Positions 6,686-14,643 are shown, counted from the first letter of the stretch. The stretch: 18,602 bases of DNA from CAZLFA01 sp964558665 (GCA_964558665.1 CAZLFA010000074.1:1-18602), one strand, 5' to 3'. The notes: generated from the letters alone by a model not told the origin. Made by a program: numbers and translations.

Positions 6686-8214
6686 GCCGCATCCTTTTTC
6701 ATAAACCGGAAGCGGATCAACTCCGAAACCCGGTAGCCTGTGTATTTTCCGAGGAGAATCTGGGCTCCTGCCACGGACAGCAGGAGTTCGGGATAAACGA
6801 AGAAGGTGAGCTGCAGCGTTTCCCACTGAACGATCAGATAGGTGATCGAAGCCACAAGGGCGCTCCCGGCGGCCGTCTCCAGTGCCTTCCTTATTCCCGA
6901 TTCCTCGATGACCACAAAGAAACGTTCGATAGTCATGGTCAGGATGACCATGGGGAGAAGCCCCACGCCCATCAGCGCCCGCAAACTGAATTGCCCGCCC
7001 AGCAGGGCGAAGAGGGTGAAGCAGAGGATAACGAACGTCAGAATTACGGAAAGGCGCGGCACAAGCAGAAGCCTCAGTTTGTCGATGTAACGGCGAATGG
7101 CATAACCGATGAGCATGATGGTACCAAAGATGCCCAACCCTTCGAGGAGCCCCGTGCTCCGGAAGGCGAGGGCCATCAGCACGGGCATGAAGATGCCGAA
7201 ACTGGGGAGTCCTATCACGTTGCGCAGGATGCAGATAATCAGGGCTCCCACGGGAACAAGCAGCAGGATGCGAAAAACGTTCTGGAAATGATCGGGGATG
7301 GAAAACAGCGACCAGCGATCCAGCAGTCTGTGCGATCGTTTGACCCGTTCAAAGTGCATGCGCCATTTGCTCATTATCTGCCTTTCCAGTCCCCACTGGA
7401 CATCAAGCAGCTCTCCCTGAGATATCCTGATAACGGGTTCCCCGGAGGTTGAAAGTATCAGCAGCCGCCCTGCACCGGGAATTGTCAAGCCGGTTTCAGG
7501 GTCGATGTATTGCGCCGTTTTCCCGATCCATGCTTCGATCCAGACGGTGACGGCGGTCTTTACTCCCTGTTCGAGAAGAAGACCTTCCTGCAGGCGCGAA
7601 GGGATCTCGAGGGCATTAAGAATAATGAGGAGAGATCGGGGATGGCCGTATTTTTGCCGGAGCTGTTCCCATTTAAGGATGTCCTGAGCGTCCGGCATCT
7701 GCCCGTCCCAGCGGCCTGATGCCAATGCGGAAACAGCGGCGAGTCGGCCTTCCGGAAGACGGCTTTTCCAGCCTGCCGTGAGGCGCGTGACCAGCACTGC
7801 ATCTGAAGGACCGATCACCGGTACATCGGGTTTTACAGCAGAAGGATCAGCGGCGGGGAAGCGTCTCGGCCTGGCGATAATTGTCCCCCGGTAGGTGATG
7901 GTTTCCGTTATGTTCTCTGTAGAACCGGACCAGCGTCCGATGCGGTTGGCTCCTTCCTTCATGACGTTGAAATTCAGAGTGCCGGCGGAAAATGTTTCCT
8001 CGACCAGAAGTCTGCCTTCATGCTCGGCGGGAAGCGCAATGCTCGCTGCTATTTTACCCTGAGCTGGTTTGACATGGGCGTCGATCGAAACATCCCAGAC
8101 CTGGCCGGGAGCGGCGGGCAAAACAGGATATTTGAGCCAGATAATACGGTATGCCACCATGGCTGTGGTCAAGGCGAAAAGAATCAGCGACAGCAGCAGT
8201 GCAGGTCTTTTCAC
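6682..8214 (-). CDS. Membrane protein: inactive transglutaminase-like domain plus C-terminal seven-helix-type bundle
   Basis: A 510-aa inner-membrane protein. Residues 5-24 form an N-terminal membrane anchor and residues about 35-310 a periplasmic region. Inside that region, 187-242 aligns by eye with a transglutaminase core: GHPRSLLIILNALEIPSRL where an active enzyme has the catalytic Cys, TVWIEAW where it has HAW, and YIDPETG keeping the Asp. Cys and His are therefore replaced, so the domain is probably a non-catalytic peptide binder. From about 312 to 490 several hydrophobic helices follow. This matches the family named inactive transglutaminase fused to seven transmembrane helices. Translation starts at GTG 8214, overlapping the protease stop as GTGA, and its own stop overlaps the ATP-grasp start. 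Likely role: a membrane platform linking an external peptide to the cytoplasmic ligase (inference). Confidence 0.85.
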   Translation of the reverse strand: MKRPALLLSLILFALTTAMVAYRIIWLKYPVLPAAPGQVWDVSIDAHVKPAQGKIAASIALPAEHEGRLLVEETFSAGTLNFNVMKEGANRIGRWSGSTENITETITYRGTIIARPRRFPAADPSAVKPDVPVIGPSDAVLVTRLTAGWKSRLPEGRLAAVSALASGRWDGQMPDAQDILKWEQLRQKYGHPRSLLIILNALEIPSRLQEGLLLEQGVKTAVTVWIEAWIGKTAQYIDPETGLTIPGAGRLLILSTSGEPVIRISQGELLDVQWGLERQIMSKWRMHFERVKRSHRLLDRWSLFSIPDHFQNVFRILLLVPVGALIICILRNVIGLPSFGIFMPVLMALAFRSTGLLEGLGIFGTIMLIGYAIRRYIDKLRLLLVPRLSVILTFVILCFTLFALLGGQFSLRALMGVGLLPMVILTMTIERFFVVIEESGIRKALETAAGSALVASITYLIVQWETLQLTFFVYPELLLSVAGAQILLGKYTGYRVSELIRFRFMKKDAA

Positions 8215-8756
8215 TTGCGGTCTCCGTCCGGGCAGGCGGGGGGAGTCGGTGCAGGTTTGGCGACATCCACAACGAACCCCTTTGCCAGGATGTCCCGCCC
8301 TATAATGATCGGGTAGCTCATCTGCGACCTGTCGATGAGGCTTACCGTCGCCGTTATGAGCTTTGCGGCTATGCAGACATCGATTTCAACAAGCGGTCTT
8401 TTTGTTGTTCCGTGTGATGACTTGACCTGCTTCCAGCCCTTGACGGGGAGACGGAGGCGCTTGCCGCCGTATTGCGCCGGCAGGCTGAAAGTTACGTCGG
8501 AGCCCTCTGTTTTCAAATCTCTTGCATCCAGGCTGGTGCGGGCCGCGCCGCTGTCGATACGCGCCGGCATTTCGACAGACCAGGGCATGATGATGACCTT
8601 TTCAATGGCGCCGATGACGATCTTGTCTTTTTCCGAGGCGGTTCCCTCCGGCGGCCAGACGAGTGTCATGCCAAGTGCAGCGACAATGAAGGTTATAAAG
8701 GTTGCGGACAGACAGCCGCAGGAAAACGGCCAAACCTTGAAAAACGGACTGATCAT
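8211..8756 (-). CDS. Exported retropepsin-like aspartic protease (RimB / COG4067-like)
   Basis: A 181-aa protein of the family often labelled ATP-dependent zinc protease or RimK-associated retropepsin. An N-terminal hydrophobic helix (about 13-34) anchors or exports it, placing the catalytic domain in the periplasm. The active-site signature of single-domain retropepsins is clear: ARIDSGAARTSL with D68-S69-G70-A71. A second hallmark is YPIIIGRDIL (149-157) near the C-terminus. Such proteins dimerise to complete the active site. GGAGG lies 6 nt before the ATG. First gene of the operon; expression probably comes from the extended -10 promoter at 8839. Pairing with the ATP-grasp ligase suggests opposed making and cutting of one peptide linkage. 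Proteolytic activity is inferred from the DSGA motif only. Confidence 0.86.
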   Translation of the reverse strand: MISPFFKVWPFSCGCLSATFITFIVAALGMTLVWPPEGTASEKDKIVIGAIEKVIIMPWSVEMPARIDSGAARTSLDARDLKTEGSDVTFSLPAQYGGKRLRLPVKGWKQVKSSHGTTKRPLVEIDVCIAAKLITATVSLIDRSQMSYPIIIGRDILAKGFVVDVAKPAPTPPACPDGDRK

Positions 8757-8838
8757 CTTGAGCCTCCGGGGATATTTGTCAGAGCCGCATCAGTCTGCCT
8801 TTCGTGGAACGGCTGACTGACCTTGAGAACCGGGAGAT

Positions 8839-8847
8839 ATTATACCA
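8839..8847 (-). promoter_or_regulatory. Extended -10 promoter for the retropepsin/7TM/ATP-grasp operon
   Basis: The minus strand carries TGG-TATAAT, a perfect -10 hexamer with the TGn extension (8839-8847). No good -35 lies 17 nt upstream, as is usual for extended -10 promoters. Start is expected near 8832, about 76 nt before the retropepsin ATG. Confidence 0.6.
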
Positions 8848-8923
8848 CGGCGGGCAGTATGGATGTAGAATTATTTTCCTCCGCGGGAGAGCCTTGCCGC
8901 CCGCCTTTCCGCAAAACATTCCA

Positions 8924-8950
8924 TTGACACTGCGGGTATTCTCTTATACT
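8924..8950 (+). promoter_or_regulatory. Promoter for the C26 hydrolase-ampG-YkuD operon
   Basis: A perfect TTGACA (8924-8929) is followed by TATACT (8945-8950, five of six). The 15-nt spacer is shorter than the 17-nt optimum, so the promoter may need an activator. Start near 8957 gives a leader of about 75 nt. It diverges from the extended -10 element about 80 nt away; the rest of 8757-9030 shows nothing else I recognise. Confidence 0.5.
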
Positions 8951-9030
8951 CAGGGAGCGGTTTAGATAGCGTTGCGCGGTCATGGCGGTACAGTTTCGGG
9001 GGACAATACAACCTGTGGAGATGGAGCGTA

Positions 9031-9834
9031 ATGGAGAAAAAGCCGGTAATCGGGCTGAACATGTCCCTGGACATCGGGAAAAAATACGAGCGGTACGATC
9101 TGCGCGTACCGATGAGTTATGTGGATGCAGTGGCATGTGCGGGAGGTCTCCCCTTTTGCCTACCGATTGTCGACGATCCCCAAATGCTGCCGGCAATGCT
9201 TTCCAGAATTCACGGTATAGTGTTAATCGGCGGTGATGACTATCACCCGGGTCATTATGGAGGCCATGAACAGCCGGAAAGCGATCTGATGCCGAAACGC
9301 AGGGACGACTTTGATATGGAACTCGCCGCCGCAGTATTGCAGAAAACCGATCTGCCGGTATTGGGCATCTGCGGCGGTCATCAGCTCATAAGCATTGCCC
9401 GGGGCGGGAAACTGATACAGGACATAGTCATGGAGTGGAAAGTTCCTGTGGGCCTTGCCGTCCTGCTGCATTCCAAGAGAGACCGGCGGGGAGCGCAGAT
9501 AAGAAGATACCTGCATACCGTTACTATTGCGTCAGGCAGTCTTGCGGCCTCTGTCACAGGTGTCGGCGATGAATGCAGTATAGAGGCCAACTCCACCCAT
9601 CATCAAGCGGTTCATCCGGACTGCCCGGGCACGGATCTGCGTGCATCCGCATGGACAACCGACGGCATCGTGGAGGCGCTGGAGCCGGAAGCCGGGTCGG
9701 CGTGGGCGAAGAAAGGCAGATTCATTCTCGGGGTTCAGTGGCATCCGGAACAGATGCAGCACAGCATCCATCATAAAGGAATATTTGATGGCTTTGTGAA
9801 GGCGGCAAAAAAATACATGGCGGAGAAAAGATGA
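9031..9834 (+). CDS. Gamma-glutamyl hydrolase-like class I glutamine amidotransferase (peptidase C26 / PuuD family)
   Basis: A 267-aa cytosolic hydrolase of the gamma-glutamyl-gamma-aminobutyrate hydrolase family, cleaving gamma-glutamyl amide bonds. The class I amidotransferase triad is complete: nucleophile C114 in GICGGHQL, H238 and E240 in VQWHPEQ. Family landmarks IGGDDYHPGHY (66-76) and NSTHHQAVHP (187-196) are present. A GGAG element lies just before the ATG. Its stop overlaps the ampG start as ATGA, so the two are coupled. PuuD itself works in putrescine degradation, but no polyamine genes are here. Next to AmpG and a YkuD enzyme, a muropeptide or gamma-D-Glu substrate, as for MpaA or YkfC in other organisms, is more attractive; this is inference. 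Confidence 0.9.
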   Translation: MEKKPVIGLNMSLDIGKKYERYDLRVPMSYVDAVACAGGLPFCLPIVDDPQMLPAMLSRIHGIVLIGGDDYHPGHYGGHEQPESDLMPKRRDDFDMELAAAVLQKTDLPVLGICGGHQLISIARGGKLIQDIVMEWKVPVGLAVLLHSKRDRRGAQIRRYLHTVTIASGSLAASVTGVGDECSIEANSTHHQAVHPDCPGTDLRASAWTTDGIVEALEPEAGSAWAKKGRFILGVQWHPEQMQHSIHHKGIFDGFVKAAKKYMAEKR

Positions 9835-11090
9835 TCGGCAATCTGGTGAGGCTTTTCAATATCTATTTCAACCGCAAGATGCTGCTCATGCTGATGCTGG
9901 GATTCGCCTCGGGCATGCCCTTCTCCCTGACGGGCGCAACCCTCTCGGCCTGGATGGTGACGGAAAAGGTCGATATCAGGGTGATCGGCATATTCTCGCT
10001 GGTGGGCCTGCCGTATGCCCTGAAATTCCTCTGGTCTCCCCTTATGGACCGGTTTGTGCCGAGGTTCCTGGGAAGGCGCCGGGGATGGATGCTCATAACA
10101 CAAATTACCTTAATCGTATTGATCGCCGCCATGGGCTTTTTCAATCCCGGCTCTCATCTGATGATGATAGCGGCGATTGCGGTAGGTGTCGCCTTCTTCA
10201 GTGCCAGCCAGGATATCGTCCTTGATGCCTATCGCACGGAATTCCTGAAGCCCGAAGAGCGCGGCGCAGGGTCGGGCATCTGGATCATGGGGTGGCGCCT
10301 GGGTTTTCTCATAAGCAGCGCCTTTGCCCTGATCCTGTCCGACATCATCTCCTGGCGCATGGTGTATGTGATTATGGGCGCCATCATGGCCGTCGGATGT
10401 GTCACGACGCTTCTTGCTCCTGAGCCTCTGAAGACCGACGCCGCAGGAGAAAAGATCGAGCCTCCCAAAAGTCTCTCCGAGGCAGTGGTGTTTCCCTTCA
10501 TCGAGTTCTTCCGGAGAAAGGGCGCCATAGAAATACTGCTGTTCGTTATTCTGTACAAGTTCGGAGATGTTGCGGCATTCCAGATGGCGACGCCGTACAT
10601 CCTCGATCATATCGGCTTTTCCCGCACCGAACTCGGCGCTATTCAGAAAGGGTTCGGGATGATTGCAACGATTGTCGGAGGATTGGTGGGAGGGGCCATC
10701 ATGAGCACCTGGAGTCTGAAACGCTCTCTCTTATTCTTTGGCGTTCTGCAGGGAAGCTCAATACTGCTGATGCTCCTTCTGGAGTACTCCGGGCCCCAGA
10801 TATGGGCGCTTTGCGTGGTCATCGGGGCGGAGAACTTTGCCGGCGGCATGGGTACGGCGGCGTATACGGCCCTGCTCATGGGGCTTTGCAACAAGAAGTT
10901 CACTGCCACGCAGTATGCCCTGCTCAGCAGCCTCATGGCCGCCAGCCGTTACATTACAGGAGCGCCGACGGGATTCCTGGTGGCGGCGGTAGGCTGGACT
11001 CCTTTCTTCCTTGTCTGCACGCTGGCCGCCGTGCCGGGTCTGCTGCTGCTGTTGCGGTATGACAAATGGAACATCGACGAAAAACAGTAA
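9831..11090 (+). CDS. ampG: AmpG-type muropeptide permease (MFS)
   Basis: A 419-aa major facilitator protein of the inner membrane, expected to import GlcNAc-anhydroMurNAc-peptides during cell-wall recycling. AmpG hallmarks are GFASGMPFSLTGATLSAWM (24-42), LVGLPYALKFLWSPLMDR (57-74), the GRRRGW loop (81-86) and SASQDIVLDAYRTE (124-137). About twelve hydrophobic helices can be counted, with a central cytoplasmic loop near 190-215. GGAG lies 5 nt before an ATG that overlaps the preceding stop. It sits between a gamma-glutamyl hydrolase and an L,D-transpeptidase-family gene, supporting a peptidoglycan role. No ampC/ampR, NagZ or AmpD genes are in the window. An SLC33-like acetyl-CoA transporter is the closest alternative and fits less well. 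Confidence 0.9.
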   Translation: MIGNLVRLFNIYFNRKMLLMLMLGFASGMPFSLTGATLSAWMVTEKVDIRVIGIFSLVGLPYALKFLWSPLMDRFVPRFLGRRRGWMLITQITLIVLIAAMGFFNPGSHLMMIAAIAVGVAFFSASQDIVLDAYRTEFLKPEERGAGSGIWIMGWRLGFLISSAFALILSDIISWRMVYVIMGAIMAVGCVTTLLAPEPLKTDAAGEKIEPPKSLSEAVVFPFIEFFRRKGAIEILLFVILYKFGDVAAFQMATPYILDHIGFSRTELGAIQKGFGMIATIVGGLVGGAIMSTWSLKRSLLFFGVLQGSSILLMLLLEYSGPQIWALCVVIGAENFAGGMGTAAYTALLMGLCNKKFTATQYALLSSLMAASRYITGAPTGFLVAAVGWTPFFLVCTLAAVPGLLLLLRYDKWNIDEKQ

Positions 11091-11104
11091 AGGATGTGCC
11101 GGCA

Positions 11105-11860
11105 ATGGCTGTTCACAGAAGGTATATTCTCGCAGTTGTATTGATTACGGGGGTTCTTCTCATGAAACAGACTTACGCGGCATCTCCGGCCGCAGGCTCT
11201 GCTTCGTTGCAGTCCGTTGTGGTCACAACGGAAAACTGGGGTTCTCCGCGCGCTTCGATGCAGCGCTTTGAAAGGAAAGACGCCTTATCTCCCTGGAAGA
11301 CGGCGGGAAAGAGGATGAAAGCGGTTGTAGGCCGCAACGGCCTTGGCTGGGGAAGCGGACTCCACGCTTCAGTATCGGACGGCAGCCCCGTCAAACGGGA
11401 GGGCGACGGCAAAGCCCCCGCCGGGATATTCAAACTGGGAGCGGCGTTCGGATATGCCCCCGGCGGGCAGGTTTCCTGGATAAGAATTCCTTACAGGCAG
11501 AGCCTGGCAGGGGACAGATGTGTGGATGACGTTTCTTCTCCCCTGTACAACAGCATCGTGGATACGGGCAAGGTGCAGAAGGTATGGAAGAGCGATGAGG
11601 AGATGCTGAGAAAGGATGCTCTGTACCGTCTGGGTATTTTTATCGAACACAACACAAATCCGGTGAACGCGGGAAGCGGTTCCTGTATCTTTTTTCACAT
11701 CTGGAAGAGGGAAGGAGAGGGGACGTCAGGATGCACGGCCGTCTCTCAGGAAAACATGGAAGCGCTGCTCCGCTGGCTTGATCCCGCTGCCCTGCCCATC
11801 CTGATACAGATGCCCCTCAGGGAATACGGAAGACTGAAAAGAGAATGGAAACTTCCCTAA
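11105..11860 (+). CDS. Exported YkuD-fold L,D-transpeptidase-family protein
   Basis: A 251-aa periplasmic enzyme. Residues 1-25 form a signal peptide (basic MAVHRRY, hydrophobic core, likely cleavage after TYA). The catalytic core shows H198 in FFHIW and the HxnSGC motif GTSGCTA with C210, the nucleophile of YkuD L,D-transpeptidases and L,D-carboxypeptidases. GDGKAPAGIFKLG (100-112) is a substrate-loop signature of the COG3786 branch. I chose ATG 11105 because AAAGGA precedes it and the signal peptide starts there; an open frame from 11066 overlaps ampG and would bury the signal peptide. Likely cross-linking or trimming of meso-Dap peptides, or attachment of a protein to the wall; the sequence does not say which. 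Its stop overlaps the convergent thiH stop by 4 nt. Confidence 0.88.
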   Translation: MAVHRRYILAVVLITGVLLMKQTYAASPAAGSASLQSVVVTTENWGSPRASMQRFERKDALSPWKTAGKRMKAVVGRNGLGWGSGLHASVSDGSPVKREGDGKAPAGIFKLGAAFGYAPGGQVSWIRIPYRQSLAGDRCVDDVSSPLYNSIVDTGKVQKVWKSDEEMLRKDALYRLGIFIEHNTNPVNAGSGSCIFFHIWKREGEGTSGCTAVSQENMEALLRWLDPAALPILIQMPLREYGRLKREWKLP

Positions 11861-12915
11861 GGCTGCTTCCTATTGCCTATGTTTCGCCAGTCGGTGATAA
11901 CGGGGTCGAAACCCCTGCCGGACAGCATGGCTTTTATTTCGTCAAGGCTGCGCGTGTCGTTGACATGGAACTGGCCGTTGCGTTCTTCGATCTCCCGATG
12001 GACGTATCCGCCCACTTTCGTTGAGGACCCTGCGGACATGCGCGTTACGCCGAACTCGAAGACGCTGTCGCGGAATGAGGCGCTCTCCCGTGTTGAAAGA
12101 TTGATGCCCACTCTGGGGAAAAGAAGTCTGGCGGTGCAGATCAGTTTCAGCATATCGGCGTCGGTGATTGTGAAGTATTGATGGTCGTCATAACTGATCT
12201 TTTGCAGCCGGGGAAAAGAAAGGGAATATTCGACCCCTGGATACCTTCTTTCCAGCCAGCGTAAATGATCGAAAAGCACCGGTATGTCTTCGCGCCAGTC
12301 GTTCAGTCCCAAAAGTGCGCCAAGCGATATGTGGCGAATACCGGCTTCCGCCATCCGCTCCGGGGCATGGTAGCGGTAGTCGTAGTCTCTCTTTCTGCCT
12401 GCCAGATGCACTTCGGCATAGCGACTCCTATTGTATGTTTCCTGGTAGAGCGTTACGCCGTCCACTCCCGAGACAAAAAGATCGCGGTATTCATCCGTTT
12501 CGAGCGCGTAGACTTCGAGCGCTATATTGGGAAAGAAATTCCCGGCAATGACAACGGCCTCTTTGATGTAGGAAACCGGGGAATGCCTTCTGGACTCGCC
12601 GGTCAGAATGAGGATGTTGCGGATGCCTTTTTCATATAAATTCAGGCACTCGTCTTTAATGTCGTCGGGGGTAAGCTTCTTTCTTGCAATGTCTGCATGT
12701 GCCTGAAATCCGCAGTAGGCGCAGTCGTTCTCGCAATAGTTGGATATGTACAGCGGTGCGTAAAGGCTTATTGTATATCCGAAGTAGCGGCGCGTCACTT
12801 CCCGTGAGGCGCAGGCAAGATTTTCCAAAAGCTCTCTGCTGTCTGTATTCAGAATTGTTGCAAGATCGCTGAACTTCAGATGGAAAAGATCTTTTAGCCC
12901 GGGAGTACTATTCAT
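11857..12915 (-). CDS. thiH: 2-iminoacetate synthase ThiH (tyrosine lyase)
   Basis: Radical SAM enzyme that cleaves tyrosine to dehydroglycine and p-cresol, supplying the C2-N3 unit of the thiamine thiazole in anaerobes; aerobes use ThiO. At 352 aa it is slightly short of the usual 370 or so. The cluster motif CENDCAYCGF has cysteines 61, 65 and 68. Other ThiH landmarks are ILTGE (103-107), VYALETDEY, VTLYQETYNR and the C-terminal MSAGSSTKVGGY. The start overlaps the thiG end by 8 nt with no strong ribosome site, so it is probably translated by coupling. Last gene of the thiESGH operon, with a convergent overlap with the YkuD gene. FO/menaquinone radical SAM relatives are excluded by the thiG neighbour. 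Confidence 0.95.
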   Translation of the reverse strand: MNSTPGLKDLFHLKFSDLATILNTDSRELLENLACASREVTRRYFGYTISLYAPLYISNYCENDCAYCGFQAHADIARKKLTPDDIKDECLNLYEKGIRNILILTGESRRHSPVSYIKEAVVIAGNFFPNIALEVYALETDEYRDLFVSGVDGVTLYQETYNRSRYAEVHLAGRKRDYDYRYHAPERMAEAGIRHISLGALLGLNDWREDIPVLFDHLRWLERRYPGVEYSLSFPRLQKISYDDHQYFTITDADMLKLICTARLLFPRVGINLSTRESASFRDSVFEFGVTRMSAGSSTKVGGYVHREIEERNGQFHVNDTRSLDEIKAMLSGRGFDPVITDWRNIGNRKQP

Positions 12916-13687
12916 TGTACAAAAATCCGGTGAGCGGCGAAGATGCCTCGGCCCTGTTTAAGATGCGTCCCGCTCCGGCCAGATAGGACATCCTGCCTGC
13001 CTCAATGCCTTTTGCAAATGCCGTGGCCATCATGACGGGATCATCAGCCGTTGCAACGGCTGTATTCACCAGGACTGCATCCGCGCCGATCTCCATTGCT
13101 TCGGCCGCCTGCGAAGGACGTCCTATGCCCGCATCCACTATGATGGGCACGTCGTTTATTTCTTCGATCAGCACTTCGATGAGAGTTTTCATTTTCAGTC
13201 CCTGGTTGGTGCCGATCAGCGATCCGAGGGGCATGACGGCGGCTGCACCCGCCTTGACGAGGTCTCTGGCTATATAGAGATCGGGGCTTATGTAAGGAAG
13301 CACTACGAATCCTTCGGCGGCAAGTGTTTCGGTTGCCTTTACCGTTTCCGTGTTGTCCGGCAGGAGATAGCGGCTGTCGCTTATGACCTCGATTTTGACC
13401 CAGTTGCCGTAACCTGCTTCTTTGGCGATGCGTGCGATTCTCACCGCCTCGTTTGCGTTTCTCGCGCCGGATGTGTTGACCAGCAGAATAGTTTCTTCCG
13501 GGATGTATGAGAGTATGTTCTCTTCGCTTTTCTCCAGGTCGATGCGGCGCAGAGCGACGGTTACGATCTGCGAACCCGACTGCAGGATAGTCTGCCGCAT
13601 TTCCTCATTGCTTCTGAACTTCCCCGTGCCGAGCAGAAACCGGCTTTTCAGTTCCCGGCCGCCTATTTTGAAAGGATCGTTGATCAT
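12908..13687 (-). CDS. thiG: Thiazole synthase ThiG
   Basis: TIM-barrel enzyme that joins deoxyxylulose 5-phosphate, dehydroglycine and sulfur from ThiS thiocarboxylate to make the thiazole phosphate. At 259 aa it is of normal length. Visible are SRFLLGTGKF (15-24), the Schiff-base lysine K98 in NWVKIEVI, PDNTETVKA (110-118), AAAVMPLGSLIGTNQG, VDAGIGRPSQAAEAMEIGAD and the C-terminal phosphate-site region VNTAVATADDPV. I chose ATG 13687 because GAGG sits 7 nt before it; ATG 13699 has no ribosome site. It lies 24 nt after thiS and overlaps thiH by 8 nt. Confidence 0.96.
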   Translation of the reverse strand: MINDPFKIGGRELKSRFLLGTGKFRSNEEMRQTILQSGSQIVTVALRRIDLEKSEENILSYIPEETILLVNTSGARNANEAVRIARIAKEAGYGNWVKIEVISDSRYLLPDNTETVKATETLAAEGFVVLPYISPDLYIARDLVKAGAAAVMPLGSLIGTNQGLKMKTLIEVLIEEINDVPIIVDAGIGRPSQAAEAMEIGADAVLVNTAVATADDPVMMATAFAKGIEAGRMSYLAGAGRILNRAEASSPLTGFLYNE

Positions 13688-13711
13688 TAATTGCCTCATT
13701 ATAAAAGTTTG

Positions 13712-13912
13712 TTATCCGCCCCCGACCAGAGAGACCATTTCGAGCCGGTCGCCTTCAGATAAGGAAGTCTGCGGCCACGAATCCCGGGAGACAACCTTGT
13801 CGTTCAGTTCGATTATCACTCTTTCCGGCATCAGGTTCAACGACAGTACCAGCTCATGCAGACTCATGGCGGATGAAAGCTCGCGGGACTGCCCGTTTAT
13901 CGTTATTCGCAT
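13712..13912 (-). CDS. thiS: Sulfur carrier protein ThiS
   Basis: A 66-aa ubiquitin-like carrier whose C-terminal glycine is adenylated and thiocarboxylated to feed sulfur to ThiG. The protein ends in MVSLVGGG, giving the required terminal Gly-Gly, and the beta-grasp pattern MRITINGQ ... IIELND ... GDRLEMV is clear. ATG 13912 overlaps the thiE stop (TGATG); GTG 13915 is possible but less likely. The ThiF-type activating enzyme is not in the window and must be elsewhere, or be replaced by MoeB or another E1-like protein. Confidence 0.94.
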   Translation of the reverse strand: MRITINGQSRELSSAMSLHELVLSLNLMPERVIIELNDKVVSRDSWPQTSLSEGDRLEMVSLVGGG

Positions 13913-14499
13913 CACCTGCCTACCGCCTTGATCTTTCTCAGCAGAGCCGGCGCATCCGGTGCAGCGCGGACGATTCCCACTGTCTTTGCTCCGGCGGCCA
14001 GCACAGCATCTATATTGCTAAGATCTATGCCTCCTATGGCGACAAAGGGAATGTCGAGGTTTGCTGACGCTTCCCTTATATATTCCAGGCCGACCGCGGG
14101 GCGTCCCGGTTTTGTCGGCGTGGGGTAGACGGGGCCCACGGAGATGTAGTCGGCGCCGTCGATGATGGCCTGTCTTCCCTGCTCGAGATTATGTGTTGTC
14201 TTGCCCAGTATCAATTTATCGCCGATTATCTTTCTTGCCTCACGGGTTGACATGTCCTGGCCGACATGAACGCCGTCGGCTCCCAGTTTCACGGCCAGGT
14301 CGGGATCATCGTTCAGTATAAAGACAAACGGCTGCTTATTCTTATGGGCGATTATACGCTTTGCCCTGTCCTGTATGATTGCAGCGTCTGCCGACTTGTC
14401 GCGAAGCTGAATAATGGCGGCGCCGTCGATGACGGCCTGAATCAGGACTTCAACCGAATCTGATATTATGTATAAATCGTTTTCAAACGGCTTTCTCAT
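13912..14499 (-). CDS. thiE: Thiamine-phosphate synthase ThiE
   Basis: Couples HMP pyrophosphate with the thiazole phosphate to give thiamine phosphate. The 195-aa TIM barrel shows the expected motifs: QLRDK (31-35), FILNDD (60-65), GADGVHVGQDD-like GVHVGQDMS (76-84), GKTTHNL (99-105), YISVGPVYPTPTKPG (118-132) and PFVAIGGI (151-158). AGAGGT stands 6 nt before the ATG. First gene of the thiESGH operon, with its stop overlapping the thiS start. It is a little short (the family is usually 205-215 aa) but no motif is missing. TenI, a ThiE-like aminotautomerase, is an alternative for such proteins, but the GPVYPTPTK block and RDK motif favour ThiE. Confidence 0.9.
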   Translation of the reverse strand: MRKPFENDLYIISDSVEVLIQAVIDGAAIIQLRDKSADAAIIQDRAKRIIAHKNKQPFVFILNDDPDLAVKLGADGVHVGQDMSTREARKIIGDKLILGKTTHNLEQGRQAIIDGADYISVGPVYPTPTKPGRPAVGLEYIREASANLDIPFVAIGGIDLSNIDAVLAAGAKTVGIVRAAPDAPALLRKIKAVGR

Positions 14500-14611
14500 A
14501 TTGCACCTCTGATCGGTCTATATCGCAAAAAAAATGAAAAGGAAACAGCAAAAGTCTCAAATAACAAGTGATTGAAAAGCCGATTAATATGATGCCGTCC
14601 TGATGAATTAT

Positions 14612-14643
14612 TCCCCATCTTCTGGGGAGTTATTCTCCCTTTT
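14612..14643. promoter_or_regulatory. Two overlapping, mutually exclusive hairpins upstream of thiE and of the sigma-54 unit
   Basis: Stem A is TCCCCA-TCTTC-TGGGGA (14612-14628). Stem B is GGGAG-TTATT-CTCCC (14625-14639) followed by TTTT (14640-14643). They share the GGGA bases, so only one can form. Read on the plus strand, stem B resembles a short intrinsic terminator; on the minus strand both stems lie in the thiE leader. An attenuator or a dimeric activator site for the sigma-54 promoter are both possible. No TPP-riboswitch core was found in 14500-14778. Confidence 0.35.

Noticed and set aside
5723..6826. Longer version of the ATP-grasp gene with 47 extra N-terminal residues
   Set aside because: The extension overlaps the membrane-protein gene, has no ribosome site and is Arg/Pro-rich; the ATGA-coupled start at 6685 is better.
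10110..10610. A 166-codon frame antisense to ampG
   Set aside because: Lies entirely within ampG, with low-complexity His-rich reverse-frame composition.
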